Below, one piece after another: positions 9,759 to 19,321 of a stretch of 64,000 nt of DNA. This DNA comes from an uncultured Lachnospiraceae bacterium. GTDB lineage: Bacteria > Bacillota > Clostridia > Lachnospirales > Lachnospiraceae. A program made the translations under genes and the position numbers. The DNA lies in assembly GCA_947589095.1 (NCBI GenBank), contig CANQBX010000012.1, forward strand, positions 1 to 64,000, read 5' to 3'. The notes beneath the pieces were generated by a model. The model saw only the letters and a list, made by a program, of their open reading frames with translations. It had not been told where the DNA came from and made no database searches. Every line of letters starts with the position of its first letter. The first letter of the stretch is position 1.

Positions 9759-10532
9759 CTAGTCCTCCTGTATGGGATCGGACGGCGCGCGGCCTATGCG
9801 GTCGCGGAATTCTCTCGGCGTAATGTGGTAATACTGTTTGAAAGCCCTGGTGAAGTTTTTGGGATTGTCGTATCCGACCATCAGCGAGACTTCATAGGTC
9901 TTATAGTGGATATCCTTAAGGATTTCGGCGGCTTTTTCCATTCGGCACCGGGCGAGATAGTCGGAAAAGGTTTCTCCGGTGATCCGGCTGAACAGCCTGG
10001 AAAGGTAGCCGGGACTCAGACTGACGGAGACCGCCGCGCTTTCCAGAGAGGCGTCTGTCAGGTGAGAGGACACATACTGTTTTACTTCGGTGGCAATGCG
10101 CTCATGGTAAGAAAAATCATCTGCGGCCCGGAAATTCTCTTTCTCCTCCCGCTCAGGAGGCTGCATCTGCTCGCTGATACGGAGTACGGCGGCAGAAAGC
10201 TCCTCGTATTTGATCGGCTTAAGGAGAAAATCGTGTACCTGATACCGGATCGCCTGCTGGGCGTAATTGAACTGACGGTATCCGGTCAATACGATCACAT
10301 GGATAAAGTTCTGGCTTTCCCGAAGCATTTGAACCAGCTCCAGTCCGGTGATCCCCGGCAGACGGATGTCCGTGAGAAGAATATCCGCCGGATTCTGCAT
10401 CAGATACCGGTATGCGTCCTGCCCGTTTGCAAAATCGGCCACAACGGATACATTGAGGCTGCTCCAGGGAAACAGACTTTTCAGACAGTCCCGGAGATTG
10501 GTCTCATCTTCTACGATAACGAGTCTCAGCAT
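9759..10532 (-). CDS. YesN-like response regulator with AraC-type HTH
   Basis: REC domain 'RLVIVEDETNLRDCLKSLF...LLTDIRLPGITGLEL' and C-terminal 'LSPGYLSRLFSRITGETFSDYLARCRMEKA'. Confidence 0.92.
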   Translation of the reverse strand: MLRLVIVEDETNLRDCLKSLFPWSSLNVSVVADFANGQDAYRYLMQNPADILLTDIRLPGITGLELVQMLRESQNFIHVIVLTGYRQFNYAQQAIRYQVHDFLLKPIKYEELSAAVLRISEQMQPPEREEKENFRAADDFSYHERIATEVKQYVSSHLTDASLESAAVSVSLSPGYLSRLFSRITGETFSDYLARCRMEKAAEILKDIHYKTYEVSLMVGYDNPKNFTRAFKQYYHITPREFRDRIGRAPSDPIQED

Positions 10533-10697
10533 GCGATACCTCCACCTTTGCGCGCGAAAAGATACTTTATGTCATATAATGATACTTTTGGTTTTATGTT
10601 AGCATAATAAAGGACTTTTTGTCAATACCGGCGCCTTTTTTTGGCGGTTGGAACATGTTACAGTACAGATACAAAATTAAAAAAGGAGGATAACTGT

Positions 10698-12074
10698 ATG
10701 AAAAGGAAACTAGCTGCTTTAGGACTATCTGTGGTCATGGTGTTTACACTGGCCGCATGCAGTCAGGATCAGGTCTCCACGGCGACGCAGGAGGAGTCAC
10801 TCAAAGAGACTACGGCCGCTCAGACGGCAGAAGAAACGCAGGCGGCAGAAACATCTGCCGCGGCGCAGACGGATGAAGATGTAACGCTGCGGTTTATGTG
10901 GTGGGGCAGTGATGTACGTCATCAGGCTACGCTGGACGTGATCGCTCAGTATGAGGCCCTCCATCCCAATGTCCGGATCGAAGCGGAGTACGGCGGCTAC
11001 GATGGGTATTTTGAGAAGCTGACGACTCAGCTTTCCGGGGGAACCGCTGCGGATATTTTCCAGTACAACGCGAATACCGTCAGCGATCTGCTCGCGATCG
11101 GAGATGTGTTTACGGATCTGAGCGATTACACGGATATCCTGGATATTTCCGGCTTCGATGAAGGATTTCTGGAGAGCTTTTCCTATGACGGCGACACGAT
11201 GATCGCGCTTCCTTCCGGTATAAACGGAGGTATATGGCTGACGAATACGGCGCTGCTGGATGAAGCCGGGATCAGCATGGAGGACATTAAGACATGGGAT
11301 GACTTTATCGCGGCCGGCATTCAGCTTCATGAGTACAATAACGATTATTACCTATTTAATATCGACATTGATACGCTTGGAAAGGAGCTGTTCGGATCCT
11401 TCATGGCCCAGCTGACAGGAGAGGATCTGATCGATACGGAGAATTACGAACTGAATTTTACCAGAGACGATCTGGAAAAGGTGTTCACCCTGATCGACAG
11501 CTTCTACAAAAATAATGTGGTGGAGCCTGCGGCTGACAGCGCGCCTTACGCTCTGCAGATCAATACGAACCCCAAGTGGATCAACCACGAGCTGGCGATG
11601 GCCTATGGCGCGACCAGCAACGTCTATACCGGATATTATGATTTTACGGAGGCAGCCGCAATGGATATGCCGATGTTCGAAGGAGCGAAGGAGAGCGGTA
11701 TCCTGTATATGCCTCCTCAGATGATCGCGATATCTTCTTCCTGCGAGCACCCGGAGATCGCTGCTGATTTCCTCAACTATTTCTATAATGATGAGAACGC
11801 GATCAACACATTGAAAGACTGCCGTTCGATCCAGCCGACCGAGAAGGGAAGAGAGATCTGCGAGGCGAACGGATATCTGGATCCGGTTCTGGTCAGCGCG
11901 GTTAATAAGGCGGTGGAAACGGGAACCAATCACCAGAATATCTATACGCCGGCGGAAATTGTTACGATCTTCCAGGACGCTACGGAAAAGCTGGCTTACG
12001 GTCAGGCAGATGTAGAGAGCATTACGGATGAGACCATGACGCTTCTGGAGGAAGCGCTGGAAAGATTCCGGTAA
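10698..12074 (+). CDS. Sugar ABC transporter substrate-binding lipoprotein
   Basis: Lipobox 'VMVFTLAACS', 'LRFMWWGSDVRHQATLDVIAQYEALHPNVRIEAEYGGYDGY'. Confidence 0.92.
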   Translation: MKRKLAALGLSVVMVFTLAACSQDQVSTATQEESLKETTAAQTAEETQAAETSAAAQTDEDVTLRFMWWGSDVRHQATLDVIAQYEALHPNVRIEAEYGGYDGYFEKLTTQLSGGTAADIFQYNANTVSDLLAIGDVFTDLSDYTDILDISGFDEGFLESFSYDGDTMIALPSGINGGIWLTNTALLDEAGISMEDIKTWDDFIAAGIQLHEYNNDYYLFNIDIDTLGKELFGSFMAQLTGEDLIDTENYELNFTRDDLEKVFTLIDSFYKNNVVEPAADSAPYALQINTNPKWINHELAMAYGATSNVYTGYYDFTEAAAMDMPMFEGAKESGILYMPPQMIAISSSCEHPEIAADFLNYFYNDENAINTLKDCRSIQPTEKGREICEANGYLDPVLVSAVNKAVETGTNHQNIYTPAEIVTIFQDATEKLAYGQADVESITDETMTLLEEALERFR

Positions 12075-12086
12075 TCCGGTGTCGGG

Positions 12087-12128
12087 AGATGCCGCGGGCG
12101 CAGGGCGGCTGCGGCATCTTTCTTGTCT
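12087..12128 (+). terminator. Intercistronic terminator/attenuator between substrate-binding protein and permease genes
   Basis: agatgccgc / gcggcatct stem (12087-12095 / 12111-12119) followed by ttcttgtctt. Confidence 0.6.
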
Positions 12129-12223
12129 TCCGGAATGCAAATCATGTACTGGGGGCTAAAGCGTTTTACGGGATCTTGAAGTCATCAGAATCAAATGAGT
12201 GAGACAGGGGGATTAGGGATAGG

Positions 12224-13096
12224 ATGAAACGAAGAATCGGGAAAATAGAGGGATATCTCTACATTCTTCCATGGATTGCAGGTTTTTTGCTGCTTCAGTT
12301 TCTGCCTTTAATCAATTCCTTCCGGTATTCTCTGACGAATATCCGGCTTGGAGGAGATTATGATTTTATCGGACTTGATAATTATGTGAGAATGTTCACG
12401 AAAGACAGGGATCTGGCCGGTTCGATGTGGGTAACGCTGAAATATATCCTCTTATCGGTACCGTCGAAGCTTCTGTTCGCGCTGGCGGTGGCGATGCTTT
12501 TAAATATGCGCATAAAAGGGATACGGATATTTCGAACCATATATTATCTTCCGTCGATACTGGGCGGGAGCGTAGCCATATCGGCTTTGTGGCGGGTAAT
12601 GTTTATGAAATCCGGGATCATCAATAACCTGTTCGGACTTTCCGTCAACTGGCTGGGGGATCCCCGGTACGCGCTTGCAACGATCACACTGATCGACGTC
12701 TGGCAGTTCGGTTCCTCCATGGTGCTGTTTTTTGCAGCGCTTAAGCAGGTATCCCAGGATCTTAAGGATGCGGCGCAGATCGACGGCGCGGGAAAGCTGC
12801 GCGTTTTCTTCTACATAACCCTGCCGATGATCAGCCCGATCATACTGTTTAACCTGGTAATGCAGACGATCAATACGCTTCAGAACTATACATCGGCTTA
12901 TGTGGTGACAGGCGGAGGCCCGATCAAATCGACCTATGTCATGGGCCTTAAGATATATGAAGATGCTTTCGTCAAGTCGAACCTTGGCTATGCCAGCGCG
13001 GAATCATGGCTTCTGTTTGTCTTCCTGCTTGCGCTTACGGGAGTGATATTCCTGTCGTCAAGATTCTGGGTATTCTATGCGGACGAAGGAGGATGA
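12224..13096 (+). CDS. Sugar ABC transporter permease (MalF/UgpA type)
   Basis: Multi-TM protein with EAA motif 'DAAQIDGAGKLRVFFYITLPMISPIILF'. Confidence 0.92.
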   Translation: MKRRIGKIEGYLYILPWIAGFLLLQFLPLINSFRYSLTNIRLGGDYDFIGLDNYVRMFTKDRDLAGSMWVTLKYILLSVPSKLLFALAVAMLLNMRIKGIRIFRTIYYLPSILGGSVAISALWRVMFMKSGIINNLFGLSVNWLGDPRYALATITLIDVWQFGSSMVLFFAALKQVSQDLKDAAQIDGAGKLRVFFYITLPMISPIILFNLVMQTINTLQNYTSAYVVTGGGPIKSTYVMGLKIYEDAFVKSNLGYASAESWLLFVFLLALTGVIFLSSRFWVFYADEGG

Positions 13097-13102
13097 TGAG
13101 GA

Positions 13103-13939
13103 ATGCGTAAGAAGATCGGAAAATGGTGTTCGTTCCTCTTTGTGACGGCTTTGGGAATCTGTATGATATACCCCTTGATCTGGCTGTTTTTCGCGTCTTT
13201 TAAGACAAACAATGAGATCAATCTCGGTACGGCGCTGCTTCCGGAGCACTTCGATCCGTCGGGCTTTGTAAAGGGATGGCGTTCGACCGGACAGTATACG
13301 TTTACAGACTATTTTATCAATACATTTGTTATGGTGATACCGACCGTACTGTTTACGGTTCTGTCCTGTACGCTTACCGCTTATGGGTTCGCCAGATTTC
13401 GCTTTGCCGGGAACCGGTTTTTGTTCGGTCTCATGCTTTCCACGCTGATGGTTCCGAATTCGGTGCTGATCATCCCCAGATATCTTTTGTACCGGGATGT
13501 CGGGTGGCTGAATACATATATGCCGTTCTGGATGCCCGGACTTTTGGGGTGTTATCCGTTTTTTATCTATCAGGAGGTACAGTTTTTGCGGGGGGTCCCG
13601 CGGGAGCTGGATGAGGCGGCGAAGATTGACGGCTGCGGTTCTCTTCAGATCCTTGTGCGCATCCTTGTGCCGATCCTGAAACCGTCGCTGATGTCCGTGT
13701 GCATTTTTCAGACGATATGGACGTGGAACGATTTTATGAATCCGCTGATCTACATCAACAGCGTGTCGAAATACCCGATCGCCCTGGCGCTGCGGATGAG
13801 TCTCGACGTGGCGTCCTCCGCGAATTGGAATGAGATCATGGCAATGGCGTGTGTATCCATCGTTCCGCCGGTTATCCTGTTCTTCTGCCTGCAGAAGTAT
13901 TTTGTGGAGGGGATCGCGGCTACGGGACTTAAAGGATAG
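13103..13939 (+). CDS. Sugar ABC transporter permease (MalG/UgpE type)
   Basis: Multi-TM protein with 'ELDEAAKIDGCGSLQILVRILVPILKPSL'. Confidence 0.92.
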   Translation: MRKKIGKWCSFLFVTALGICMIYPLIWLFFASFKTNNEINLGTALLPEHFDPSGFVKGWRSTGQYTFTDYFINTFVMVIPTVLFTVLSCTLTAYGFARFRFAGNRFLFGLMLSTLMVPNSVLIIPRYLLYRDVGWLNTYMPFWMPGLLGCYPFFIYQEVQFLRGVPRELDEAAKIDGCGSLQILVRILVPILKPSLMSVCIFQTIWTWNDFMNPLIYINSVSKYPIALALRMSLDVASSANWNEIMAMACVSIVPPVILFFCLQKYFVEGIAATGLKG

Positions 13940-13963
13940 AAGTGAAGAATACGGAAGGAGAGA

Positions 13964-15685
13964 ATGAAAATGGCTGAATTTGAATTTCGCGGGCTTGAGA
14001 TCCATGATTCGACACAGATCTGGAATCTGGATGAGATCCGCAGGCGGCTGGATTTCATGGTAAAGAATCACATGAACGCAATGGTATTCCATGAGCCGGG
14101 AATCGAAGACAAGATCGTTTTTCCGGCAAAATTTCTCGGAGGGAGCGGCGATCCGGCCAGTTATTACGACGCGTTTCTGGAAGTGGATCATGCGATCCTG
14201 TTTCATGCGCTCAGGGAGAATCTGAATCTGAACCGCAGGGATTACATGAACCATGTGATACGGGAGGCCAAAGAGGCCGGAGTGGATGTGTATTTTGAGA
14301 ATAAGGAGCTCTGGTTTTCTGATTTCATCCTGAAATACCGGAAGGAACTGATGCAGGACGGCGTCATCTGTCCCAGTGATCCGTTCTGGTATGAGGAATT
14401 TCTGCCGTACAAATATAAGGAACTGTTTCTGGCGCTGCCGGATCTTGCGGGGATCGTCTGCTCCATCGGTACAGGCGAAGCCAGGCTGGCTATCAGCAAT
14501 ACATTTGCCTGCAGCTGCGAGCGCTGCCGGAATCTGGATCCGGTGGATTGGTACAAAAATATGATCATGGCGCTGCACAAGCCGTTCCATGAGGCCGGGA
14601 AAAAGCTTATTATCCGTGATTTTATCTATACAAAGGATGAACAGGAGCGCTTCCGGAAAGCGTTTATGGATATGCCGGAGGAGATTGTTCTTTCCCTGAA
14701 GAATACGCCCCATGATTTTTATCCTACCTTCCCGGATAATCCGCTGATGGGGCAGGTATCGCCTCACCCGCAGATTACGGAATACGACGTAAACGGCCAG
14801 TTTTTCGGATGGGGAGCGCAGCCTTCGGCTATGCTTCAGGATATCCGCAGAAGGCTGCGCTATGCGAAAGACCATCAGGTGACCGGCTTCCTTGCGAGGA
14901 CAGACTGGGAAGGCGTGCAGGACTGGACGTGCTTCGATAATCCCAACATGGTAAATCTGTACGCGATAGCGGCCTATGCCGAGAATGAGGATACAAGAGA
15001 GGAAGAGATCTATCTGCGATGGCTTTCGGGAGAGCATATGATCCGGGAGGATCTGACGCCCGGTCAGCTGAAGCGTTGCGTCGATACGGTGAGAGATATC
15101 ATGGATGAGACCTGGCCGATCGTGGAAAAGACGAATTTTGTGAACGGATGCCTGTTTTCCAATGACAGCTGCATGCATCTTACTCCGGATCAGTTTACCT
15201 TCATCGGAGGAACCCATCACAGCCTGAGCGAGTGGGATCCGGAGAAGAAGGATGCCCTGGAAATGACGGTGGAAAATATTGAGCGGATCCTGCGAGATAA
15301 GGATGAAGCGCAGATGCTGTGCGAGAAACTGGCCGATAAGGTCTGCGCCGGCAATATGGGTCTGACAGAGAAGGCTTATGAAGATCTGAAAGAACACTTT
15401 GAGTTCATGCGCTGGCATGTGCGGGGATTCAGACTGACTGCGAGAGGGTACTGCTTTGGCCGGTATGTGAGGGAAGTAAAGGCGGACGAAGTGCTCCTGA
15501 ACGGGCAGACGGCCTTTGAACTGCTGGCCGGTACGATCCGTGAGATGGAAGAATACCATGACGCGGTCTGCAAGGAGCCGTTCATCAGCAAATATCCTTA
15601 CGACGCGCAGCTGAATCCGGAGCGGATCCGGTTCTATACGGATGCCCTGAGGCAGATCGCATTGGCCGCGAAGCGGCAGAAATGA
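13964..15685 (+). CDS. Putative divergent glycoside-hydrolase-like protein (possibly distant GH67/TIM-barrel type)
   Basis: Full-length ORF in the ABC operon; 'GFLARTDWEGVQDWTCFDNPNMVNLYAIAAYAENEDTREEEIYLRWL' is loosely reminiscent of alpha-glucuronidases; assignment tentative. Confidence 0.5.
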   Translation: MKMAEFEFRGLEIHDSTQIWNLDEIRRRLDFMVKNHMNAMVFHEPGIEDKIVFPAKFLGGSGDPASYYDAFLEVDHAILFHALRENLNLNRRDYMNHVIREAKEAGVDVYFENKELWFSDFILKYRKELMQDGVICPSDPFWYEEFLPYKYKELFLALPDLAGIVCSIGTGEARLAISNTFACSCERCRNLDPVDWYKNMIMALHKPFHEAGKKLIIRDFIYTKDEQERFRKAFMDMPEEIVLSLKNTPHDFYPTFPDNPLMGQVSPHPQITEYDVNGQFFGWGAQPSAMLQDIRRRLRYAKDHQVTGFLARTDWEGVQDWTCFDNPNMVNLYAIAAYAENEDTREEEIYLRWLSGEHMIREDLTPGQLKRCVDTVRDIMDETWPIVEKTNFVNGCLFSNDSCMHLTPDQFTFIGGTHHSLSEWDPEKKDALEMTVENIERILRDKDEAQMLCEKLADKVCAGNMGLTEKAYEDLKEHFEFMRWHVRGFRLTARGYCFGRYVREVKADEVLLNGQTAFELLAGTIREMEEYHDAVCKEPFISKYPYDAQLNPERIRFYTDALRQIALAAKRQK

Positions 15686-15692
15686 GGCGGGT

Positions 15693-18353
15693 ATGAAAAG
15701 TATCGTAATAAACCGAGAGATATTCCGTGATAAAGTGATGGGGTGCTGGCTTGGGAAAAACGCCGGAGGAACGCTGGGCGAGCCGGTAGAAGAGAAGTTC
15801 GGAAAGGATGAAATGTTCCATGTGGACTGGTATCCTTCCCTGCCGGAAGGCGGGATTCCCAACGACGATCTGGAACTCCAGCTTATCTGGCTTCAGCTGA
15901 TTCTGAAAAAGGGACCGGGAATCACCGCGGCGGATTTTACCGAAGCATGGATGGATTGTGTGGCGTACAATTTTGATGAATACGGATTGAGTAAGGAAAA
16001 CATGCAGAAAGGGCTTATGCCTCCGGTCTGCGGCTGGAATAATAACGCGTTTCGGGACTGCATGGGAAGTCCGATCCGCTCTGAAATATGGGCCTGTCTG
16101 TCTCCGGGATGCCCCCGGACAGCCGCATGGTATGCTTTCCAGGATGCTGTTGTGGATCACGGCGGCGGTGAATCCGTGTACGGAGAGATATTTAATGCGG
16201 TTCTGGAATCGGCGGCATTTGTCAACAGCGACAAATTCGAATTGCTGGAGCTGGCGCTTGCGTCCATACCGGAATCGTGCCTGACCCATCAATGCGTAAG
16301 GCGGGCGATCGACAATTATCACAGCGGCATGGAATACGCCGATAACCGAAACGATCTGAAGAATGCATTTTATAATCCGGTAGCGCAGTATTCGCCTCTG
16401 AATCTGGGGTTTCAGACAATAGGATGGCTGTATGGCGAGGATTTCGGAGATTCGATCTGCAAAGCGGTAAACTGCGGATGGGACACGGACTGTACGGCAG
16501 CTACACTGGGCGCTGTTCTGGGGATTATCGGAGGCGCGTCATCCCTTCCGGATCGATGGCTGAAGCCCCTGGGATACCGTATTTCCACGAATATGACGAC
16601 CGGAGGGATCCGCAACCTGACGGCACCTACCGATATCCGCGAGCTGACCGAGACCGTATGCAGGCAGGCAGAAAGGGTATGCGAATACTGGGGGAATCCG
16701 GTCCGGTTCGAGGATGACGCGAAGATGGACAGCGGCGTTCAGCTTGACGTTCCCGACCTGTCGTGGATGAAGGCTTACCGGCCAAATGAACTGCTGTATG
16801 ACCTGGGAGGGATCCGCGCGGCGGTTGCCTATGATAAAGACGCGGCCATTCTTGGCGACCGGCCTTCCCGCATCGAATTGAGACTGTATAATGATCATCC
16901 GATCGAAAAAAGAGTGCAGACGGTGCTTTGCCTTCCCGACGGTTTTCATGCGGATCCGGCGGGACAGCAGAGATTGGATCTGAAACCGGACGGATGCGTA
17001 CAGGTATTCTATTCGGTTACGGCGGGGGCAGAGGCGATCAGGGATGCAAACCGAGGATGGTTTCAGATCACGATCGAAGGGGAGCCGGCGCCGCAGACCG
17101 TTCCGCTGGTTCTCCTTGGAGGCAGCCGCTGGCTCTTTTCCCCGTTCTTTGAGGGAAAGCAGCTGGACGACGACTGCGGCGTTTTGGAAAACCGGATTTT
17201 TGACGGAGCGCCGGAGAATTTCCGGGAACAGTGGAATCCGGGAAACCGTCTCTGCCTTGAGAATGATTTCACCGGAAAAGGCGTGATCTACGGGCTGCAT
17301 TATATCTATACGCAGGAAGAGCGGGAAGTGGTTCTCGGAGTTCCCAACAATGGCTATATGAAGCTTTTCCTGAATGGAGAATTTCAGCACAGGACGGTCC
17401 GGAAGGTTCCCGTGCGGGCAAATCTTGGCAACGGAGGCGCTCTTGGCGATCTCTCAAACTATTGTGTTACGAAGCTGAAGGCCGGATGGAATCAGATCCT
17501 GATCAAACTGGAAGCCTCCGATATGCCGCAGGATTCGCATTTCACGATCGGCGGTATGAGCCGGGTATGCAGTAAGAACCATGGTATGCCGGTTCTGGGA
17601 ATCATCCGTTCTGCGTTCCCGTGGGAGGGAAGAACCGCACATATGAAATCCTGCATAAAGCCGGGGTATCTGTCCAGAACGGTAAGAGCAGATGACAGAA
17701 GGATGGAATTCGATAGTAAAAACCAGGAGATCGTGCAGCATGATACCAGGGTCGACGTGCTTTTTATCGGCGATTCCGTGATTCAGATGTGGGAGCTTCC
17801 CGTTTATTTTGCCGACTGCGGATTGCGGATGATCAACAGGGGGATCGGCGGCGACCGGACAGGAACCCTTCTTCATCGCTTCCGTGCGGATGCCATTCAG
17901 CTGAAACCGTCCGTCTGCGTGATCATGGCGGGAGTGAACGATTCCTGGGAACTGGAGACGGATCCGTGGAAGCAGGAGCCGGCGGCGGAAGTGGAGAGCA
18001 TCCTCAGAGACGCGCTCGCCAATATGGAGGAAGTCCTGAAAATGTCTGCGGATGCCGGTATAAAGACAGTTCTCTGCTCAGCGCTTCCCACGGCCATGAA
18101 CTGGACCCAGCAGGATGCGCAAAGAAATGTTTATGTGAAGCTGTATAACGACGGCCTGAAGGAACTGGCTTTGCAATACGGAGCCGCATATGCGGATTTC
18201 TATCGTGAATTTGTGCGCGGCGGAAGTGCTTCCGTGAAACCGGAGCTTACCCGGGAGGGCCTGCATCCAAATGTATTTGGCTACGATATTATGGCCCGAA
18301 TTCTGAAGGAAACGATGGGGTGGGGCGGTCAGTCTGCCGGATCCGCACTCTGA
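15693..18353 (+). CDS. ADP-ribosylglycohydrolase-fold / linker beta-domain / SGNH-GDSL hydrolase fusion
   Basis: N-term 'FRDKVMGCWLGKNAGGTLGEPVE...NDDLELQLIWL', 'AVNCGWDTDCTAATLGAVLGIIGG'; C-term 'DVLFIGDSVIQMWELP...GGDRTGTLLHRF...IMAGVNDSW...GLHPNVFGYDIMA'. Confidence 0.85.
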   Translation: MKSIVINREIFRDKVMGCWLGKNAGGTLGEPVEEKFGKDEMFHVDWYPSLPEGGIPNDDLELQLIWLQLILKKGPGITAADFTEAWMDCVAYNFDEYGLSKENMQKGLMPPVCGWNNNAFRDCMGSPIRSEIWACLSPGCPRTAAWYAFQDAVVDHGGGESVYGEIFNAVLESAAFVNSDKFELLELALASIPESCLTHQCVRRAIDNYHSGMEYADNRNDLKNAFYNPVAQYSPLNLGFQTIGWLYGEDFGDSICKAVNCGWDTDCTAATLGAVLGIIGGASSLPDRWLKPLGYRISTNMTTGGIRNLTAPTDIRELTETVCRQAERVCEYWGNPVRFEDDAKMDSGVQLDVPDLSWMKAYRPNELLYDLGGIRAAVAYDKDAAILGDRPSRIELRLYNDHPIEKRVQTVLCLPDGFHADPAGQQRLDLKPDGCVQVFYSVTAGAEAIRDANRGWFQITIEGEPAPQTVPLVLLGGSRWLFSPFFEGKQLDDDCGVLENRIFDGAPENFREQWNPGNRLCLENDFTGKGVIYGLHYIYTQEEREVVLGVPNNGYMKLFLNGEFQHRTVRKVPVRANLGNGGALGDLSNYCVTKLKAGWNQILIKLEASDMPQDSHFTIGGMSRVCSKNHGMPVLGIIRSAFPWEGRTAHMKSCIKPGYLSRTVRADDRRMEFDSKNQEIVQHDTRVDVLFIGDSVIQMWELPVYFADCGLRMINRGIGGDRTGTLLHRFRADAIQLKPSVCVIMAGVNDSWELETDPWKQEPAAEVESILRDALANMEEVLKMSADAGIKTVLCSALPTAMNWTQQDAQRNVYVKLYNDGLKELALQYGAAYADFYREFVRGGSASVKPELTREGLHPNVFGYDIMARILKETMGWGGQSAGSAL

Positions 18354-19321
18354 ACGGAGGAAGTCTCCAGAACTCTCCAGTCCTCCTCCGTACATTCCGC
18401 GTGGCTGTAACGTGCCTTCTCGTACAGGCGGTGCAGCACGGCGTCTTCCAGACCGGCGCTCTGCTCCAGCTCGCGGGGGGAAGCCCATTCGCCGGGCAGG
18501 CCGATGCATTTCTGCTGCTTCCGCCCGGTCAGGATCTGTTTCTTATAATATCTGCGTATACGGGCCTCATAGGACAGAAAGTACCGGAGGCCCTTTTTCT
18601 GCGGCGCCTGTTCCGGTTCAGGGGAACTGAGGTGCGCCAGAATATCCAGGGTCGGCTTTAAGTAGATCTTCTCGTCCTCGTCAAAATGACGCGGCCGGGT
18701 GACGAATTCCCACACTTTGCCGGCGCCCTTGCGGATCCCGTAAAAGCAGAGAACAAGGACCAGGAGCATCGCGCCGTATTCGACGATCGCGGACAGGACC
18801 GCGACCCAGGCCGGAGGCGGTCCGGGATTCTGCACCTCGCCCAGAAGCGCCTGCATATCCGGGTTCGGTGTGGGCGGAGGCGTCGGGGTATAGTCGATGG
18901 GCATCTCAGGGACTTCCGTTACCGGGCGGTTGGCGAACCATTCCGCGATGGCGCGCCACAAGGGCTCCATCGCATAAGCCGTCACAACGATGCCGATGAG
19001 CGCGGCGATCAGAAAAACCGTCATGCAGAACGAATTGACATAGGAGATCTGCTTTAAGGGCATATGATCCGTATCCTTGAACAGATCCAGGAACCGGTAA
19101 TAGGAGTTTAAATTTTTGTGGACGATATAGACCACCACCAGGGTCAGGAACCCCACGAAGCCGGCCAGCTTAAATCTCGCTCCCGATTCCGGGGCGCCGT
19201 ACCGGACCATAAAGGCCCCAAGAAGATAGAAAAGTACAAGGAAACCAGCCAGGGCCCCGTAGAAATTCGTGCGGTCCCTGGATATCCAGTAGTTAAACCA
19301 TTTACGTGTACGAATGGCCAT
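18329..19321 (-). CDS. DUF4129 domain-containing membrane protein
   Basis: TM segments and C-terminal 'ASPRELEQSAGLEDAVLHRLYEKARYSHAECTEEDWRVL'; follows DUF58 and MoxR genes. Confidence 0.7.
   Translation of the reverse strand: MAIRTRKWFNYWISRDRTNFYGALAGFLVLFYLLGAFMVRYGAPESGARFKLAGFVGFLTLVVVYIVHKNLNSYYRFLDLFKDTDHMPLKQISYVNSFCMTVFLIAALIGIVVTAYAMEPLWRAIAEWFANRPVTEVPEMPIDYTPTPPPTPNPDMQALLGEVQNPGPPPAWVAVLSAIVEYGAMLLVLVLCFYGIRKGAGKVWEFVTRPRHFDEDEKIYLKPTLDILAHLSSPEPEQAPQKKGLRYFLSYEARIRRYYKKQILTGRKQQKCIGLPGEWASPRELEQSAGLEDAVLHRLYEKARYSHAECTEEDWRVLETSSVQSADPAD

Noticed and set aside
13058-15862. 934-aa minus-strand ORF
   Set aside because: Lies antisense to clear permease and glycosidase-like genes; His/Arg/Pro-rich shadow-frame composition.
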